In this document: one piece after another, positions 15,783 through 17,895 of the stretch
Layout of the letters: each line of letters begins with the position of its first letter
How positions within the stretch are numbered: position 1 is the stretch's first letter
Source: Candidatus Delongbacteria bacterium
GTDB taxonomy: Bacteria; CAIWAD01; BS150m-G50
Assembly (NCBI GenBank): GCA_016784425.1
Contig: JADHUQ010000024.1
Location: 1 to 17,895 of the forward strand
Direction of reading: 5' to 3'
DNA length: 17,895 nt
The notes under the pieces: model-generated
Database searches by the model: none
What the model was told of the DNA's origin: nothing
The model's input: only the letters and a program-made list of their open reading frames with translations
Program-made: the position numbers and the translations under genes

Positions 15783-16919
15783 TCAGCTCGCTACCAGTTG
15801 ACTGTGGATTTCTTCGTCCAGGGCGAAAATATCCTCCAGCGTGTAATTTTCAATTGAAGTATGGTTGGCCAGAGTTTCCTCTATCAGCTGGAAAATCCCG
15901 GTAAACTCGATCTGACCTTTCAGGAACAGCTCAACGGCAGCTTCATTGGCGGCGTTGAGGGCAGCGGGATAAGTACCCCCCCGCTGCAAGGCTTCACGGG
16001 CAATGCGCAATGAGGGGAACAGCTGCTCATCCGGCTCCTCGAAAGTCAAGGTACCGATCGCTGCGAGATCCAGTCGATCCATCTTCAGGTCGAGGTGTTC
16101 TGGAAAGGTGAGGGCGTATTGGATCGGAATGCGCATATCGGGCAACCCGAGTTGTGCCTTCATGGAACCATCGTTGAATTCGACCAGACTGTGTACGATA
16201 GACTGCGGATGTATCACAATATCAATCCGGTCTGCCGTTACAGGGTAAAGCCAGTAGGCCTCGATCAGTTCAAGGCCTTTGTTCATCAGGGTAGCAGAAT
16301 CGATGGTTATCTTATTCCCCATCGACCAGTTGGGGTGATTCAGCGCTTCGGCGGGGGTGATTCCAGAGAGAGATCTTCGACCGCGAAAAGTGCCGCCGGA
16401 AGCGGTCAGGATAATACGACGAATCTGGCGGGGATCCTCCCCCTGGATACATTGCAGGATGGCGGAGTGTTCAGAATCTATCGGCAACAACTGCACCTGG
16501 TGGCGCTCCAGCAGTTTGCGCACCAGGCGCCCGGCGGAGACCAGCGGCTCCTTATTGGCCAGGCAGATGCGCTTGCCGGCTTCGATGGCGTTAACAACAA
16601 CAGCGAGTCCCCGGTTGCCAACGATGGCGTTGACCAGTGTGCCACCTTTGGAGCGGCTCGGCAGCTGTTGCAGCTCTTCCTGGCCGCTCAGCACCTCTAT
16701 TCCCTCAGATACCAGGGCATCGCGTACCTGTTGGTACCGGTCGGGAGCGGCGATATGGACCAGTTGTGGTCTGAATTCCAGCGCTTGTTTGATCAGCAGA
16801 TCACTATTGCTACCGGCTGCAAGAGCAGCGACACAAAAGCGGTCCGGATGTTGTCTGACTATATCAAGTGTGCTGTTGCCGATCGAACCGGTGGAACCAA
16901 CGATGATCAGATGCTGCAA
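15783..16919 (-). CDS. dxr: 1-deoxy-D-xylulose 5-phosphate reductoisomerase
   Basis: This enzyme makes 2-C-methyl-D-erythritol 4-phosphate from DXP with NADPH, the committed step of the MEP isoprenoid pathway. The NADPH-binding GSTGSIG is at 8-14, metal ligands are D148 and E150 (PIDSEHSA), GGTFRGR is at 175-181, and NWSMGNKITIDSATLMNKGLE runs from 197 to 217 with E217 the likely third ligand. At 378 residues it is within the normal range. The start is a TTG (16917-16919). A TAA stands in the same frame 5 codons upstream and GSTGSIG begins at residue 8, so no other start is possible without losing the fold. An AGGG site lies 6 nt upstream. The usual NKE(S/T)LV reads NKEPLV here. It is 22 nt after the barrel gene and 4 nt before rseP. 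Confidence 0.95.
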   Translation of the reverse strand: MQHLIIVGSTGSIGNSTLDIVRQHPDRFCVAALAAGSNSDLLIKQALEFRPQLVHIAAPDRYQQVRDALVSEGIEVLSGQEELQQLPSRSKGGTLVNAIVGNRGLAVVVNAIEAGKRICLANKEPLVSAGRLVRKLLERHQVQLLPIDSEHSAILQCIQGEDPRQIRRIILTASGGTFRGRRSLSGITPAEALNHPNWSMGNKITIDSATLMNKGLELIEAYWLYPVTADRIDIVIHPQSIVHSLVEFNDGSMKAQLGLPDMRIPIQYALTFPEHLDLKMDRLDLAAIGTLTFEEPDEQLFPSLRIAREALQRGGTYPAALNAANEAAVELFLKGQIEFTGIFQLIEETLANHTSIENYTLEDIFALDEEIHSQLVAS

Positions 16920-16925
16920 ACCTAT

Positions 16926-16929
16926 CCCT
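16926..16929 (-). promoter_or_regulatory. Ribosome binding site for the TTG start of dxr
   Basis: AGGG on the minus strand stands 6 nt before the TTG start. With the in-frame stop just upstream it supports TTG initiation of dxr, which may limit its expression relative to its operon partners. Confidence 0.6.
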
Positions 16930-16941
16930 GTTTAGCTGTCT

Positions 16942-17718
16942 TTAAAGAAATGAGATGATGAGTCCGGCTGTCGCCAGTGTATAGTCCGACAGGAACGAGT
17001 ACTCCGCATTGATCCGTAACAGCGGAATTGGAATCCAGTTGAACCCGAGTACCATACGGGTGGAATTTGTATCGATATCTTTCTTGACATCGACCGGCAC
17101 GACCCCGGCATCATAACTGTAATCAAATCCCATCGTGGTTTTTGAATAGCCCAATCCGGCATAAGGCTCGATGATAAACAACTTCTTGCTGACCATCAGG
17201 TCAAAGCTGCTGGTACCGGAACTGAGCACGTCACCCAGTGTGAGGTGATTATAGAAGTACTGAACCGCAACCCGGGGGGCGACCAGCGGTATATCCACGA
17301 TCTCGTTCAGCTCAAACCGCGCGCCGGCACCGACGACGGTCATCTTACCTGCCTCGCCCAGGTCGGCGGTGAAAAAGCGACCGGTAACCTGGAATCCATG
17401 CATCAGTCCCACGGAACCCTGTATTACCGGCAATGCCAGGGTGCTGACTTCGGCAGTCGCCAGGACACCCAGCTGCTTGTCATCCGGAATCTGCAGGAAC
17501 ATCGCTTTGACACCGAAATCAAATCCGGGAAGACCGTGCGAGGAGGCGTTGTGATACAATCCCTGGTTCAGAAGTCCATGAAAGGCTTCCACAATAGGTG
17601 TCGCCTGTTCTACCAGTTCATCTTCAGCCAGCTGGAAAATCTCATCTTCAATTGAACCCGCCTGCGCGGTGGCGACGGTGCCGGCCAGCAGCAGCACCAG
17701 CAGTAGTTGTCTTTTCAT
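16942..17718 (-). CDS. Probable outer-membrane beta-barrel protein (DUF6588-like)
   Basis: This 258-residue protein has a clear Sec signal (basic MKRQ, leucine-rich core, cleavage after AQA at residue 20). The mature part begins with a helical region, then GFDFGVKAMFLQI, then a series of amphipathic strands with alternating polar and hydrophobic residues, for example near 165-180, 195-205 and 230-258. It ends in phenylalanine-leucine (ISFL), close to the aromatic C-terminus typical of BAM substrates. It resembles small uncharacterised porin-like barrels such as DUF6588, but I recognise this only by overall shape. The ATG is preceded by GGGAG, and its first bases overlap the stop of the upstream fmt gene, so the barrel gene is translationally coupled to a housekeeping gene. 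Function is unknown. Confidence 0.65.
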   Translation of the reverse strand: MKRQLLLVLLLAGTVATAQAGSIEDEIFQLAEDELVEQATPIVEAFHGLLNQGLYHNASSHGLPGFDFGVKAMFLQIPDDKQLGVLATAEVSTLALPVIQGSVGLMHGFQVTGRFFTADLGEAGKMTVVGAGARFELNEIVDIPLVAPRVAVQYFYNHLTLGDVLSSGTSSFDLMVSKKLFIIEPYAGLGYSKTTMGFDYSYDAGVVPVDVKKDIDTNSTRMVLGFNWIPIPLLRINAEYSFLSDYTLATAGLIISFL

Positions 17719-17895
17719 TTTTTTCTCCCTGTTATCAAACCTGTTTCATATTGCTTCTTATCGATGATCATACCGTTACCCAATCGCGCTCCGGGATGAA
17801 GAGAATGGCCATTCAGAAAACTGGCTGCCGTCATCCGCTTGCGCCCTTTCAGTTGTACCTCTTTTAACAGCAGAGCGTCAACGCCACAGCCAACC
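17715..17895 (-). CDS. fmt: Methionyl-tRNA formyltransferase, C-terminal end (partial)
   Basis: A minus-strand frame is open from the window edge to a TGA at 17715-17717, giving 59 visible residues. It shows the end of the Fmt C-terminal tRNA-binding domain: the DALLLKEVQLKGRKRMTA segment, then ASFLNGHSLHPGARLG, matching the family pattern of LQxxGKKxM, SAxxFL and PGxRL. About 20 residues follow this point. Fmt formylates the initiator Met-tRNA in the cytoplasm. Its stop overlaps the barrel gene's ATG (ATGA). The catalytic N-terminal domain lies outside the window, so completeness cannot be judged. Confidence 0.78.
   Translation of the reverse strand, partial: VGCGVDALLLKEVQLKGRKRMTAASFLNGHSLHPGARLGNGMIIDKKQYETGLITGRKK

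Noticed and set aside
16095..16958. 287-codon open frame on the plus strand
   Set aside because: It lies wholly opposite dxr, has no recognisable protein character, and its length follows from the codon use of the real gene.
1..17895. CRISPR arrays, tRNA, rRNA, intact insertion sequences
   Set aside because: No regularly spaced repeats, cloverleaf-like sequences, rRNA segments or transposase genes were found on reading either strand.

Overview
The window comes from a Gram-negative bacterium. It encodes a probable outer-membrane beta-barrel protein, a lipobox lipoprotein, an RseP-type intramembrane protease and a sigma-54 activator. The lineage cannot be fixed by reading alone. A membrane-bound diadenylate cyclase (CdaA), a one-PDZ RseP, a dxr-rseP pair without bamA, and a TldD/TldE pair unlike the E. 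coli proteins argue against an enterobacterium-like genome. They fit an FCB-group lineage (Chlorobi/Calditrichota-like) or a deltaproteobacterial lineage better; this is a low-confidence inference.

Layout. (1) Positions 2-631, plus strand: the C-terminal part of an HDOD signalling protein, convergent with what follows. (2) Positions 639-5998, minus strand: a compact block read in the order tsaB (tRNA t6A modification), cdaA (c-di-AMP synthesis), a UMF1-type MFS transporter, rsgA (30S assembly GTPase), then an NtrC-type response regulator. The first four genes overlap by 4 nt or lie 2 nt apart and are probably one operon. The regulator follows after 53 nt. (3) Positions 5999-7494: about 1.5 kb of AT-rich DNA with no convincing gene. 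It holds a nested inverted-repeat cluster (6491-6602) and several palindromes. (4) Positions 7495-10032, plus strand: a single 845-aa exported protein. Its N-terminal two thirds look like a glycoside hydrolase family 2 protein in which both catalytic glutamates appear to be missing, and its C-terminal third is a multi-pass membrane domain. A C10 homopolymer lies 17 nt after its TTG start. (5) Positions 10033-10438: a gap with a REP-like palindrome, a long hairpin and a strong minus-strand terminator. (6) Positions 10439-17895, minus strand: seven tightly packed genes read fmt (partial), outer-membrane barrel, dxr, rseP, TPR lipoprotein, tldE-like, tldD-like, ending at that terminator.

How the genes work together. 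The lower operon mixes housekeeping functions (initiator tRNA formylation, isoprenoid precursor synthesis) with envelope functions (beta-barrel, site-2 protease, TPR lipoprotein) and a two-subunit TldD/TldE metalloprotease. The upper operon joins translation-related genes (t6A, ribosome assembly) to a second-messenger cyclase. The item most worth following up is the apparently inactive GH2-like membrane fusion with its poly-C tract.
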